Source of the DNA: a bacterium
Lineage (GTDB): Bacteria; Planctomycetota; UBA1135; UBA2386
Direction: 5' to 3'
Assembly (NCBI GenBank): GCA_030432695.1
Contig: JAUILN010000007.1
Location: 489,553 to 553,552 of the forward strand
DNA length: 64,000 nt
Shown: positions 56,043 to 64,000 of the stretch, piece after piece
Numbering within the stretch: position 1 is the first letter of the stretch
How the letters are laid out: the number at the start of each line of letters is the position of its first letter
The notes under the pieces: generated by a model
Seen by the model: only the letters and a program-made list of their open reading frames with translations
Databases searched by the model: none
What the model was told of the DNA's origin: nothing
Position numbers and translations under genes: made by a program

Positions 56043-56179
56043 CGATTGCCCTCCACGGACGTCGTCGAGGGTGAGTTCGCCGGCGTGCGGAACCACAGTG
56101 CGTAGCCGCAGACCACCGGCAACAGGATCGCGAGGACGATCCAGACCGCACGGTGCACGTTTCGATGGGAGCGCAGCAT
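56039..56179 (-). CDS. 46-aa single-helix membrane protein (not in ORF track)
   Basis: Translated by hand: MLRSHRNVHRAVWIVLAILL, then PVVCGYALWFRTPANSPSTT and SVEGNR, then TGA. One hydrophobic helix (about residues 12-29) has basic residues before it. GAGGTG lies just upstream of the ATG. Its stop overlaps the ATG of the Rieske gene (ATGA), and it starts 4 nt after the upstream small membrane gene ends, so it sits as a coupled middle gene. Probably a small subunit of the redox complex. Confidence 0.75.
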   Translation of the reverse strand: MLRSHRNVHRAVWIVLAILLPVVCGYALWFRTPANSPSTTSVEGNR

Positions 56180-56183
56180 GGGA

Positions 56184-56429
56184 TCACCTCGCGGCCCGGC
56201 GGTGGGCATTGGACTCGATCGGGTCCCGCTCGCTGCGGATCCAGCGCTTCAGCAAGAGCGGCCAGAACAGCGCCGCTCCGGGAATCAGTACTGCGCGAAA
56301 CCCGGCGCCTGCCCCGCGAGCGCCAGGGTCGATCCGGCCGGCACCGACGCATGCGAAAGGCACCGCGAACAGCAAGCCGAGGCCCAGATAAGCGCCGAGC
56401 ACGGCGAGAAGCCCTTCGATCGTCGTCAT
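56184..56429 (-). CDS. 81-aa small membrane protein of the redox operon
   Basis: Start ATG 56429 (MTTIEGLLAVLGAYLGLGLL) rather than the ORF-track start 36 codons upstream; no clear ribosome site. Two helices: LLAVLGAYLGLGLLFAVPFACV and FRAVLIPGAALFWPLLLKRWI. The motif GFRAVLIPGAALFWPLLLKRW recurs, in my recollection, in small proteins next to Rieske/ferric-reductase genes. First gene of a three-gene overlapping unit. Confidence 0.7.
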   Translation of the reverse strand: MTTIEGLLAVLGAYLGLGLLFAVPFACVGAGRIDPGARGAGAGFRAVLIPGAALFWPLLLKRWIRSERDPIESNAHRRAAR

Positions 56430-56511
56430 GTGGAGGCTTGACGCCGCCGCGGCGTCGAGGGAGCAGAGGAGGGGAGCCCAGACACGATGGGACCTGTCAC
56501 GATGTAGCCGG

Positions 56512-57786
56512 TCACGAGTTCCGTAGCCGCGGACCACTACCCGGCCGACGGTGCCGCAGCGGCATCTCGGAGACCGCGCCGCGCGCGGAGTCCCCGGCGT
56601 GCCGACCGTACCATCTCGCCCACGGTGCCGCGGTGATCCCGTGGAGGAATACGCTCAGCAGCACCGTCGTCGCGACGACCGCCAGCACGTCGTTGACGAG
56701 CGGCATCTCGGAACTCTCGACCACCACCAGGGCGAACAGGATCGACGCGATGCCGCGCGGGCCGAACCAGGCGAGGAACGCCAACGTGGACCAGTCGAGT
56801 CGCTTGCCCCGCAGACTCAGCCAGACCGGCACGCCACGGATCACGGTCAGGCTCAGCAGGGAGTAGCCGAGGATGGCCGCATCGAAGCGCTCGATCGCCA
56901 CCGGCGCCAACAGGGCCCCGAAGGCCGCGAAGGTCAGCAGACTCAGCAGCTGGCCCTCGGACTCGCCGAACTCGACCAGCGTGTCGCAGAGATCGTTCGC
57001 GGTGTTGCCGAGCACCGTGCCCGCCACGAACGCGGCCAGGAAGCCGTTCCCACCCAGAAGCTCCGCGGTGGCGAACGCCAGCACCGCGAGTCCGAGGGTC
57101 GCGAGCGACGCGAAGTGCGCACAGGCCCGCCCAGCGCGGATCGCTCCCGAGAGCAGGTATCCACCCACTCCACCGACGACCGCACCCGCGAGGGGACCGA
57201 ACGTGACCTGCAGGGCCGCGAACCGGAGCCAGTAGCTCGCCGTACCGTCCCCATCGGCGTGGCTGGCATCCACCGCGTAGATGCACAGCAGGACCACCGG
57301 CAGCGCGATGCCGTCGTTGAGCCCGCTCTCGACGTTCAAGGTCTGACGGATCTTCACCGGCACGCTCGGGTCGCTGACCACTGCCTGACCGAGCGCCGCA
57401 TCGGTGGGCGCGAGGATCGCCGCGATCAGCGCGACGACCGGCCATCCGAGCTGCGGGAACATCAGACCGCCCAGCACCGCACCGAGCACGATCGTCAGCG
57501 GCAGACCGATCCCGAGCATCCGCACCGGAAGATCATGCTCCCGCCACAGCATCCGCAGGTCGATGCGACTGGCATCGGTGAACAACACGAGCACCAGCGT
57601 GATCTCGGCGAGCATGTGGACCCACTCGCGGTGCTCCTCCAGCTCGAAACCCATCGGCTGTCCGTAGGCGAGCAGCAGGCCGAGCGCGGTGAACCACATC
57701 GGCGCGGTGAGGACCGAGCCGGCGAGACGGTGGGACCAGAGCGCGAAGGCAAGCAGGCCGAGGGAGAGGCAGACCAGGACGAGCAT
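56512..57786 (-). CDS. CPA1-type sodium/proton antiporter
   Basis: 424 residues, about 12 membrane helices. Family motifs are APTDAALG at 126-133, ESGLNDGIALP at 153-163 carrying the ion-binding Asp, and WFGPRGIASILF near 330. The basic C-terminal tail is short, with no TrkA-C or cNMP regulatory domain. It exports Na+ (or K+) in exchange for protons. ATG start; separated from the Kelch cassettes by a 245-nt gap containing a small hairpin. Confidence 0.92.
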   Translation of the reverse strand: MLVLVCLSLGLLAFALWSHRLAGSVLTAPMWFTALGLLLAYGQPMGFELEEHREWVHMLAEITLVLVLFTDASRIDLRMLWREHDLPVRMLGIGLPLTIVLGAVLGGLMFPQLGWPVVALIAAILAPTDAALGQAVVSDPSVPVKIRQTLNVESGLNDGIALPVVLLCIYAVDASHADGDGTASYWLRFAALQVTFGPLAGAVVGGVGGYLLSGAIRAGRACAHFASLATLGLAVLAFATAELLGGNGFLAAFVAGTVLGNTANDLCDTLVEFGESEGQLLSLLTFAAFGALLAPVAIERFDAAILGYSLLSLTVIRGVPVWLSLRGKRLDWSTLAFLAWFGPRGIASILFALVVVESSEMPLVNDVLAVVATTVLLSVFLHGITAAPWARWYGRHAGDSARGAVSEMPLRHRRPGSGPRLRNS

Positions 57787-57942
57787 GGTGGCGGATCACG
57801 AGCCGCGTGCTGGTGCGCCACTCTACGGGGTTCGCGACCCCGACCGGTGGATCCTTCCCCGCTACGCCTCGTGGTGTGATTCATCCCGATGGGGCATGTG
57901 ATCCGCGAGAGACTGGCGTCGCCGGCAAGGCGGACCACCGCA

Positions 57943-57962
57943 GGCGTGTTGGCGGACACGCC
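57943..57962 (-). terminator. Small GC hairpin between the Kelch cassettes and the antiporter gene
   Basis: GGCGTGT and ACACGCC pair perfectly over 7 bp around a 6-nt loop, 70 nt past the last Kelch stop. There is no following T-run, so termination is only a suggestion. Nothing else is seen in this 245-nt gap. Confidence 0.3.
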
Positions 57963-58031
57963 GAGCATGGCCCAACGAAGCCGGCGGCGTCAGGATCTGC
58001 GGATACTGCCCCATATGGGTGAATCGGACCA

Positions 58032-59426
58032 TCAGGACCCGATTCGCATCCGCGCGGATTCGCTCAGCACGATGCCCCGCGGATTTGCCGCCGGATCGAG
58101 GACCACCGCCTGCAGGAACAGTTCGACCCCTTCCAGGGCACCGTCCGAAGGCACAGGAATGGACCAGACCGCCCGACCCTGCTCGTTCTGCAGCCGGACG
58201 TCCCACTCCGCGCTGGTGCGCTGAAGACAACCAGGCATGCCGATGCGCGTCAGGTCGATGGGCAAGGGGACTCCCCCAGGTGAACTCGCATCGGAAAGCC
58301 CGATCAGTCCCCAGGTGATCGCGAGTCGATGGGTCGGGAGGGGCGCGATCTCACAGACGAAGGTCTCGCCGAATCGCGGCAGGCTGTCACCGACGGCGGC
58401 GAGCCCTGCGGTCCCCGCGCTGCCCGTGCAACCTGCGCCGTGGAATCCAAAGGAAGCGGGCGAACTCTCGGCGTCGAGATCAAGTGTCCAGTAGGGCCCT
58501 GTGGCATCGCCGGAGAACGCCAGCACCCTACCGGTGTCCGGATCCTGAGACATGGACACGAAGTACGAGCCCGGCGGCAGGTCCGGGGCAGGAGTCAATG
58601 ATGTCCAGCGCCCCGCTCGCCACAGCCGCGTTCGGTTGGTTAGCCCAGAGGAGCCGCTCTCCGCATAGGTCCCCACGATTCCGCCAACATCGGCATCCGC
58701 GCCGAAGGCGACGCCGATGAGGAACGAGATCTGCCCGACCCAGCGGGTGACCCACTGGTTGCCATCCCAGCTCCACATCGTCTCGAATCCTCCCCGCGCC
58801 AATGAGCGCACGACGATCTCGCCATCGAACGAATTCCACAGCGCGGCGGAGACATCGGCGGGCCTGGGATTGTCGAGGAAAGGCGTCCAATCCTGAGCGC
58901 TCCACCGCCACATCCTCGAGCCGTCGGACTGCGCGTCGAACAGAAACACATCGCCGCGCACCTCGTCCGTCACCAGTACGGGTCGTGAAACGCCGTCGGG
59001 TCTCGTGGCGGTCGCGACTGCTTGCCAATCGGCGCCGTCCCAGAGCCAGGTATCATCGAGGACCCCGCCTCCGAATTGGTCGACGACACCGCCGAACAAC
59101 AGAAGCCCGCTCCCCGGAAGGTGCGTCATTGCAGAGAGAAACCGCGCCGACGGGTGATGGGCCGGTTGTAACTGACGCCAGGCGCCGTGGCTCCACGCCC
59201 AGGTCTCGTCGAAGATCGGTCCCGAGAAGATGTTGAGGTCGCGTCCTCCGAACTGGATCAGCTCCTGTCGTACGGGGTCCACCGCGAGCGCTTGGAGCCT
59301 GATCGCCGCTGGTCGCTGACCGACGGTCACGGGGTCCCATCGCGGCGACTGCGAGACGACCCCCGACGGCGCGAGCATCACCAGGGCGGCGAGGAAGAAC
59401 GAGGAACGATCAAGACTGGTGCACAT
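58032..59426 (-). CDS. Exported Kelch-like protein, cassette 2, type B
   Basis: 464 residues with a signal peptide (SSFFLAALVMLAPSGVVSQ). Kelch/galactose-oxidase-like blades recur with IQFGGRDLN, LLLFGGVVDQFGGGVLDDTWLWDG and MWSWDGNQW. A C-terminal beta domain of about 130 residues begins GAGCTGSAGTAGL and contains GLIGLSDASSPGGVPLPIDL and LFLQAVVLDPAANPRGIVLS. It closely matches the gene at 61021-62412 in length, blade order and ending. No metal-radical residues of galactose oxidase were recognised, so a binding role is more likely. Confidence 0.8.
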   Translation of the reverse strand: MCTSLDRSSFFLAALVMLAPSGVVSQSPRWDPVTVGQRPAAIRLQALAVDPVRQELIQFGGRDLNIFSGPIFDETWAWSHGAWRQLQPAHHPSARFLSAMTHLPGSGLLLFGGVVDQFGGGVLDDTWLWDGADWQAVATATRPDGVSRPVLVTDEVRGDVFLFDAQSDGSRMWRWSAQDWTPFLDNPRPADVSAALWNSFDGEIVVRSLARGGFETMWSWDGNQWVTRWVGQISFLIGVAFGADADVGGIVGTYAESGSSGLTNRTRLWRAGRWTSLTPAPDLPPGSYFVSMSQDPDTGRVLAFSGDATGPYWTLDLDAESSPASFGFHGAGCTGSAGTAGLAAVGDSLPRFGETFVCEIAPLPTHRLAITWGLIGLSDASSPGGVPLPIDLTRIGMPGCLQRTSAEWDVRLQNEQGRAVWSIPVPSDGALEGVELFLQAVVLDPAANPRGIVLSESARMRIGS

Positions 59427-59444
59427 GGAACAGGCGACTCCGGT

Positions 59445-60842
59445 TCAAGAGGTTCCCAGTCGAACGACCAGACCATTGGACATGGTGGCGCCGAGAGCGT
59501 GAATCCCTGGATCGAGCGCGAAGGCCTGCAGATAGACCTCCGCGCCGATGAGTGTCGGATCGAACGGTATGGGGAAGGACCAGCGGGCGTAGCCGCCGAG
59601 GTTGTCGAGCGCCGTGTCGAGTTCGGCGCTCACCAGCAGGGAGCAACCGGGCATGCCGATCGGCGCGAGGTCGATCGGCAGCGGCGTTCCTCCGACACGA
59701 TCGCGGGAGAATCCGATCAACCCGAAGGGCGGACTGAGTCGGGAGACCGGCAGCGCGCGGATGCGCAGCTCCAGGCTCTGGCCCAGGATCGGCAAGGATC
59801 CCTCGATCGCATGCAGGTCGGGGGTGCCCCTCGAGCCCGCGCAACCGATCCCGAACCGGTCGACCGCCGAGGCCTGGTCGGCGCCCTCGAGCAGCCAGGT
59901 TTCGTCCAGCCAGGCGGAACTGCTTCGCCGCCCTCCGAAGAGCAGCATGCCAGGACGCGGAACGCGTACGGCACAGACCGATTGCCGAGAACGCGAGTAC
60001 CCCTGATCACTCCCGACCAGCACCGTACGCAGCCGAACACCGTCCCAGTGAATGACCGACCTCCCCACGCTGCTCCTGTCCAGGGGCTGGATCAGCAGCC
60101 CGTCACCTGCCGGATCGGGCAGCAGCGTCGCGGCCCCGAACAGATTGGAGCGGCCAACCCCTCCGAGGACCCGCTGCCAGGTGGTCCCGTCGAACTCGTG
60201 GATCGCGACGCTCTCCGCGCCGGCGGACCCCTCGATCGCCAGGGCGACGAAGCGATCCCGACGCGGATCGAATCCACCCGAGACCACTCTCGACGGAGCG
60301 CCGGCGGCCGCCCATGAGTGCCACGCCGAACCGTCGAAGCTCCAACCACTCCACGTCCGGTCGTCGGTCTCCACGGCGTGAACGGTATGGCGCAACGCAT
60401 CGTGGAAGACAGTCGGCCGGTACAGCGCCACCGGCGGCGAAGGCAGCTGGCTCCAATCGTTGCCATCCCATTGCCAGGTGGCCCTCCAGACTGCATTGCC
60501 GACCCAGCCGCCGACCAGGATCACGCGGTCGTTGGTGGCGTCGTAACAGATGCCCTGTCCACGCCGCCGGGACGGCGCATTTACCGGGTCCAGCCGTCGC
60601 CACCCGGCGGCATCGCGGAGCCAGGTGTCACCCAGCTCCACCGAGTCCGCGCCGAGCCCTCCGAAGAGCAGCACCTGGTCACGCGAGGGGATCGCGACCA
60701 TTGCTGCATCCGACCGTGCGGACGGTGACGGGACGTCGGACAGATCGGTCCAGGTACGGATCTGGGAGAACCCATCCCGCACGAGACAGAAAGCGACGAG
60801 CAACGCGACCGAGACTCGCAGGACAGAACCGAGCAGCACCAT
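59445..60842 (-). CDS. Exported Kelch-like protein, cassette 2, type A
   Basis: 465 residues from ATG 60842, identical in length to its cassette-1 counterpart; the ORF-track start is 92 codons too long. The signal peptide is VALLVAFCLVRDGFSQ. Kelch-type segments include VLLFGGLGADSVELGDTWL, DRVILVGGWVG and MLLFGGRRSSSAWLDETWL, then the C-terminal domain starting GIGCAGSRGTPDL. It opens cassette 2 and is followed 18 nt later by the type B gene. It is preceded by a 50-nt leader shared with the gene at 62432-63829. Confidence 0.8.
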   Translation of the reverse strand: MVLLGSVLRVSVALLVAFCLVRDGFSQIRTWTDLSDVPSPSARSDAAMVAIPSRDQVLLFGGLGADSVELGDTWLRDAAGWRRLDPVNAPSRRRGQGICYDATNDRVILVGGWVGNAVWRATWQWDGNDWSQLPSPPVALYRPTVFHDALRHTVHAVETDDRTWSGWSFDGSAWHSWAAAGAPSRVVSGGFDPRRDRFVALAIEGSAGAESVAIHEFDGTTWQRVLGGVGRSNLFGAATLLPDPAGDGLLIQPLDRSSVGRSVIHWDGVRLRTVLVGSDQGYSRSRQSVCAVRVPRPGMLLFGGRRSSSAWLDETWLLEGADQASAVDRFGIGCAGSRGTPDLHAIEGSLPILGQSLELRIRALPVSRLSPPFGLIGFSRDRVGGTPLPIDLAPIGMPGCSLLVSAELDTALDNLGGYARWSFPIPFDPTLIGAEVYLQAFALDPGIHALGATMSNGLVVRLGTS

Positions 60843-60890
60843 CCCGGAACAACGGATTCTCCGGGAAACGACTTTCTGCGGGACTCTCCC
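60843..60890 (-). promoter_or_regulatory. Conserved leader block upstream of cassette 2
   Basis: The 50 nt at 60841-60890 match 63828-63877 at 43 of 50 positions without gaps, ending at the same distance from each type A ATG. Shared cores are TGCGGGACTCTCCC and ATCCCGGAACAACG (plus-strand sense). The signal-peptide codons beyond it are far less alike. Confidence 0.7.
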
Positions 60891-61020
60891 GGCGCAGCCT
60901 CCTGCCGCAACCGAAGGGGCATGACTCGCTGCGCTGACCGTGTTGTCTGGATCTACCCCTTCCGAGAATGGACCCTGACCCGCACCGCCGGGAACGGCCG
61001 CCCGCCATTGGGGCGGGCGA

Positions 61021-62412
61021 TCAGAATCCCAACCGCAACCTGGCGGAGTCGGACAGGACGAGGCCCGCCGGATTCCCGCTGGGATCCATGTGGATCGCCT
61101 GCAGGAACAGCTCCACACCCTCGAAGTCCCTGAGATGCGGAATGGGGATCTCCCAGACCGCGGTGTCGAGCTGCTTCGGAAGCCGCTGATCGAGTTCCGA
61201 GCTGACTCGCAGCATGCAGCCGGACAGTCCCAGGAAGGACAGGTTCTGGGGCAACGGCGACCCGGAGAAGTGCGTCCGATCCGACAGGCCGATGAGTCCC
61301 CAGGAGAGGAGCAACCGGCTGGTCGGCAGTGGCCGAACCTCGCAGCGGAAGGTCTCGCCGAGTCGCGGGAGACTGTCCGACACCGGGTGGAGGCCGGAGA
61401 CTCCGACCGAACCCGGGCAACCGGAGCCGTGGTATTCGACCTCCGCGTCTACGCCGGTCGGGACCAAGTCGAGGCGATAGTAGTCCGAGGACGCCGTCCA
61501 CGGAATGTAGAGGACCCGACCGGTGTCAGGCTCCTGGATCAGGGTGGAGTCACGGTAGTACGTCGCGACGCCGGGGGACGCATCGACCTGAACCCAGCCA
61601 TCGTCGACCCAGGCCATGGTCAACGCCTCCGTGGACCCAAGCCCTATCGCACGGATCGAGATCAACGCGCCGTGGGACGAATCGGCCGCAAGACCGAACG
61701 GCCAGCCGGCGATGGGCGGAGCCGGAATCGCGGTCCATACCGCGCCGTCCCAATACCACAATCCCTCGCGATTGTCAGACCCGTAGGCCTGGACAACCAG
61801 GCGACCTGAATGGTCGTCAAAGGTGGCCTGGAATATCCCCCACGGCTGCGGCGAACTGGTCTGCGGCTGCCAATCCGAGTCGATCCAGCGCCATACTCGC
61901 GAACGCGACTGCGCGCCACTGCGTTCGATCAGGAACACGTCGCCGTGAGTACGGTCCGTCACGAGCAGCGGGAAGACGACGCGCTCCGGGCGCGTCGAGG
62001 TCGGGATCTCGCGCCACTCGATTCCGTCCCAGGACCAGGTGTCCCGCAACGGCTCACCGCCGACCTGCCATTCGCTCCCTCCGAAGAGCAGCACACCGCC
62101 GCCGGGCAGATCGGTCAGCGCCGCGCGCGCCCGAGCGGTGGGCCTCACGACGGGAGTCACCTGCCGCCAAGCCGATCCGGACCAAAGCCACGTTTCGTCC
62201 CGGACCGTTCCCCCAACCTGGAGGTCGATGCCACCGAATTGGACGATCTCGTTTCGGGCCCGGTCCTGCGCAAGGGCCGGTTCGAGGATCCCGGCAGGGC
62301 GAACGGGAACGACCACGGCGTCCCAGCGGGCTCGTTGCCCGTTCGTCCCACCCGAGAAGAGGGGGAGGGCTACCGCCAGAAGAACCGAGCTCCTGATTCT
62401 CGCGCTGTTCAT
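61021..62412 (-). CDS. Exported Kelch-like protein, cassette 1, type B
   Basis: 463 residues. ATG 62412 has AGGAG 7 nt upstream and a signal peptide (SSVLLAVALPLFSGGTNGQ), so the ORF-track start is dropped. Blades: IVQFGGIDLQVGGTVRDETWLW, GGVLLFGGSEWQVGGEPLRDTW and LWYWDGAVW. The C-terminal domain begins GSGCPGSVGVSGL and ends LVLSDSARLRLGF, paralleling the type B copy at 58032. It is followed by a 178-nt gap containing the second leader copy. Confidence 0.8.
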   Translation of the reverse strand: MNSARIRSSVLLAVALPLFSGGTNGQRARWDAVVVPVRPAGILEPALAQDRARNEIVQFGGIDLQVGGTVRDETWLWSGSAWRQVTPVVRPTARARAALTDLPGGGVLLFGGSEWQVGGEPLRDTWSWDGIEWREIPTSTRPERVVFPLLVTDRTHGDVFLIERSGAQSRSRVWRWIDSDWQPQTSSPQPWGIFQATFDDHSGRLVVQAYGSDNREGLWYWDGAVWTAIPAPPIAGWPFGLAADSSHGALISIRAIGLGSTEALTMAWVDDGWVQVDASPGVATYYRDSTLIQEPDTGRVLYIPWTASSDYYRLDLVPTGVDAEVEYHGSGCPGSVGVSGLHPVSDSLPRLGETFRCEVRPLPTSRLLLSWGLIGLSDRTHFSGSPLPQNLSFLGLSGCMLRVSSELDQRLPKQLDTAVWEIPIPHLRDFEGVELFLQAIHMDPSGNPAGLVLSDSARLRLGF

Positions 62413-62431
62413 CGATGGTCTCCTGCACATG

Positions 62432-63829
62432 TCAGTAGGTGCCGATCCGGACCGATGCCGCATCCGACATCACCGCGCCGAACGCGTTGCGGCCCAGGTC
62501 GAACGCGAGGACCTGAACGTGGAATTCGAGGCCGACCACGCCGAGGTCGAGTGGAATGGGGATCGGCCAGAGCGCACGGCCACCCAGGTTGTCGAGTGGG
62601 AAGTCGAAGTCGGCGCTGACCGACAGAGCGCACCCCGGCATTCCGAGATCGCCCAGGTCGATCGGCAGATCCGCGCCGCCCGGTCCGTGATCGCGTGACG
62701 TGCCGAGGAGACCCCAGGCAGGGTTCAATCGGGACGCGGACAACCGCTGGATCGCGATGGAGAGAGTCGAACCCGGAACCACTGGCAATTGCGCGCTCAG
62801 CGAAGGTATGCCGGCGTTCCCTTCGCACCCGGACGCGTAGACCTCGAGCGACGAGCGAGTTCCGACGCCGCGAAGAAGCCAGGTCTCGTCGAAGACCTCG
62901 TCCCGATCAACGCGACCGCCGAAGATCAGCATGCCCGGTTCCGGATCGGCCACCGCGCACGCGGACACGCGTCGGCGTTGAGGGCCATACACATCGGCTG
63001 CCGGCACCCCATACGTCTTCGCACCATTCCAACGCCTCACGACCTGCACGTCCCCGATGTTTCGCAGGGGCTGCATCAGCAGACCCTGACCCATGGGATC
63101 GGGAACCATGGTCGCACTCACAATCACCCCCAAGTCCCCGATACCCGATTGAACCAGCTCCCAGGCCACTCCATCGAACTCGTGGATCGCGGCCGTTTGG
63201 TTCCTACCGGACGACTCGAGAGTGACCACCACGACGCGGTCTCGACTCGTGTCGATTCCCGCGTTCACCACCCTGCCGGGCGCACCCTCCGATGCCCACG
63301 TGGACCAGGACGTCCCGTCCCACGACCAACCCTTCCACGCCGCACGGTCGTCGGCATCGATCAGAAGGACCTTGCCGCGCAGCGGATCGTGGAGCAGCAC
63401 GGGCCGGTAGACCGTGCCTGGCGCCTCCGGAAGGGTCGTCCAGACCTGGCCGTCCCAGGCGTATGCGCTCTGATGGATCGCACTGCCGACCCGCCCGCCG
63501 ACCACCAGGGCCAGCCGGTGCGTCGCGTCGTAGCACATCGCGGCATCGCGCCGCGGGGAGGGTCCTCCAGGTGCGCGAATCTCCCGCCACGTGCCGTTCG
63601 CGCGGACCCAGAAGTCACCCAGTTCCGCGGACGCGGCGTCGATCCCACCGAAGAGCAGGACCTCGCTGCGGTCTCCGTCCCAGCAGATCGCCGCATTGGA
63701 TCGCGGCGGCGGGGAAACGCTGGACGAGAGCTGAACCCAGTTCCGTACCTGCGCCGGCACCATGGAACAGACACAGAGCGCCAACAGGAGGGACTGCGGC
63801 GCGACACCGAGCGGGACGACCAAGGCCAT
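62432..63829 (-). CDS. Exported Kelch-like protein, cassette 1, type A
   Basis: 465 residues, ATG 63829, signal peptide with LLLALCVCSMVPAQ. Kelch segments VLLFGGIDAASAELGDFWVR, LALVVGGRVGSAIHQS and MLIFGGRVDRDEVFDETWLL, and C-terminal domain from ASGCEGNAGIPSL, match the type A copy at 59445. The stop is 19 nt before the type B gene. It is the first gene of the whole array on the minus strand. Confidence 0.8.
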   Translation of the reverse strand: MALVVPLGVAPQSLLLALCVCSMVPAQVRNWVQLSSSVSPPPRSNAAICWDGDRSEVLLFGGIDAASAELGDFWVRANGTWREIRAPGGPSPRRDAAMCYDATHRLALVVGGRVGSAIHQSAYAWDGQVWTTLPEAPGTVYRPVLLHDPLRGKVLLIDADDRAAWKGWSWDGTSWSTWASEGAPGRVVNAGIDTSRDRVVVVTLESSGRNQTAAIHEFDGVAWELVQSGIGDLGVIVSATMVPDPMGQGLLMQPLRNIGDVQVVRRWNGAKTYGVPAADVYGPQRRRVSACAVADPEPGMLIFGGRVDRDEVFDETWLLRGVGTRSSLEVYASGCEGNAGIPSLSAQLPVVPGSTLSIAIQRLSASRLNPAWGLLGTSRDHGPGGADLPIDLGDLGMPGCALSVSADFDFPLDNLGGRALWPIPIPLDLGVVGLEFHVQVLAFDLGRNAFGAVMSDAASVRIGTY

Positions 63830-63877
63830 CCCGGAACAACGTCCTGCCCGGGAAACAGCTTTCTGCGGGACTCTCCC
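63830..63877 (-). promoter_or_regulatory. Conserved leader block upstream of cassette 1
   Basis: Partner of the block at 60841-60890. It may hold a promoter element or translation-control site; no standard Shine-Dalgarno precedes either type A ATG. The remaining bases to the window end contain no gene I can see. Confidence 0.7.
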
Positions 63878-64000
63878 AGAGGATGGATCCTGAACCCATC
63901 GACGCGTCGATACGGCACCAGCCGGTCTTGGCTACGACTCCGACCGCTCGAGTGCACCCAATGGATCCGGACCGCGAAACCACGTCGCTGATTCGCGCAC

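Noticed and set aside
57787-58031. Small plus-strand ORF and hairpin as a possible riboswitch
   Set aside because: No conserved riboswitch core seen; only a 7-bp hairpin, listed with low confidence.
59445-61118. Longer 557-aa version of the type A Kelch protein
   Set aside because: The first 92 residues overlap the end of the upstream type B gene and the conserved leader; the 465-aa form matches its paralogue exactly in length and starts with a signal peptide.
1-64000. CRISPR arrays, tRNAs, rRNAs, insertion sequences or integrase genes
   Set aside because: I looked for regularly spaced direct repeats, tRNA-like cloverleaf ends and transposase motifs and saw none; a tRNAscan-SE or ISfinder run would settle this.

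Overview
The window is a 64-kb stretch of very GC-rich bacterial chromosome with dense, often overlapping genes. I saw no tRNA, rRNA, CRISPR array or insertion sequence. The gene families suggest a Planctomycetota chromosome: BatA/VWA membrane proteins, exported squalene-cyclase-fold proteins, an NPCBM-like domain protein, Ser/Thr kinases coupled to an ECF sigma factor, and exported Kelch-type proteins in families. The phylum is inferred from gene content, with no marker gene behind it. Most starts were moved from the longest ORF to a site supported by a signal peptide, a Shine-Dalgarno sequence or a stop/start overlap.

Layout. 0.03-1.8 kb: M48 membrane metalloprotease, possibly cut by the window edge. 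1.9-4.2 kb (minus): exported HEAT plus six-bladed-propeller protein. 4.35-25.2 kb (plus): a 12-gene block with tiny gaps or ATGA/GTGA overlaps. It encodes a PQQ-like propeller protein, two tandem exported squalene-cyclase-fold proteins, a BatA-type VWA protein, a VWA/glutamine-amidotransferase-like protein, a DUF4175-like membrane protein, an exported coiled-coil protein, an exported TPR-like protein, an NPCBM-like protein, and three HtrA-like proteins. Only the first HtrA has an intact catalytic triad. Everything in the block looks exported or membrane-bound, so an envelope machine is the natural reading. 25.2-29.0 kb: methyltransferase, unknown protein, quinolinate synthase NadA and two small membrane proteins. 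29.0-34.0 kb (minus): two membrane-anchored SGNH hydrolase-like paralogues and a Gfo/Idh/MocA oxidoreductase. 34.1-41.6 kb (minus): a Ser/Thr kinase with TPRs, and a Ser/Thr kinase with WD40-like repeats whose stop overlaps the start of an ECF sigma factor.

41.8-46.2 kb: a large FG-GAP lipoprotein. 46.4-49.6 kb: glucose-6-phosphate dehydrogenase (Zwf), a universal stress protein and an OpcA-like Zwf assembly factor. 49.7-51.7 kb: an H-NOX haem sensor overlapping a hybrid histidine kinase, a probable NO/redox signalling pair. 51.66-52.02 kb: a decayed remnant of an animal-type haem peroxidase, not visible in the ORF track. 52.1-54.2 kb: a BlaI-type repressor and an M56 (BlaR1-like) peptidase with a C-terminal ExbD-like domain, preceded by a 41-bp near-perfect palindrome. 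54.2-56.4 kb: an overlapping redox operon (81-aa membrane protein, 46-aa membrane protein absent from the ORF track, ferric-reductase/Rieske fusion). 56.5-57.8 kb: a CPA1-type cation/proton antiporter. 58.0-63.8 kb: a tandemly duplicated two-gene cassette of exported Kelch-like proteins; a 50-nt leader is conserved between the two copies.
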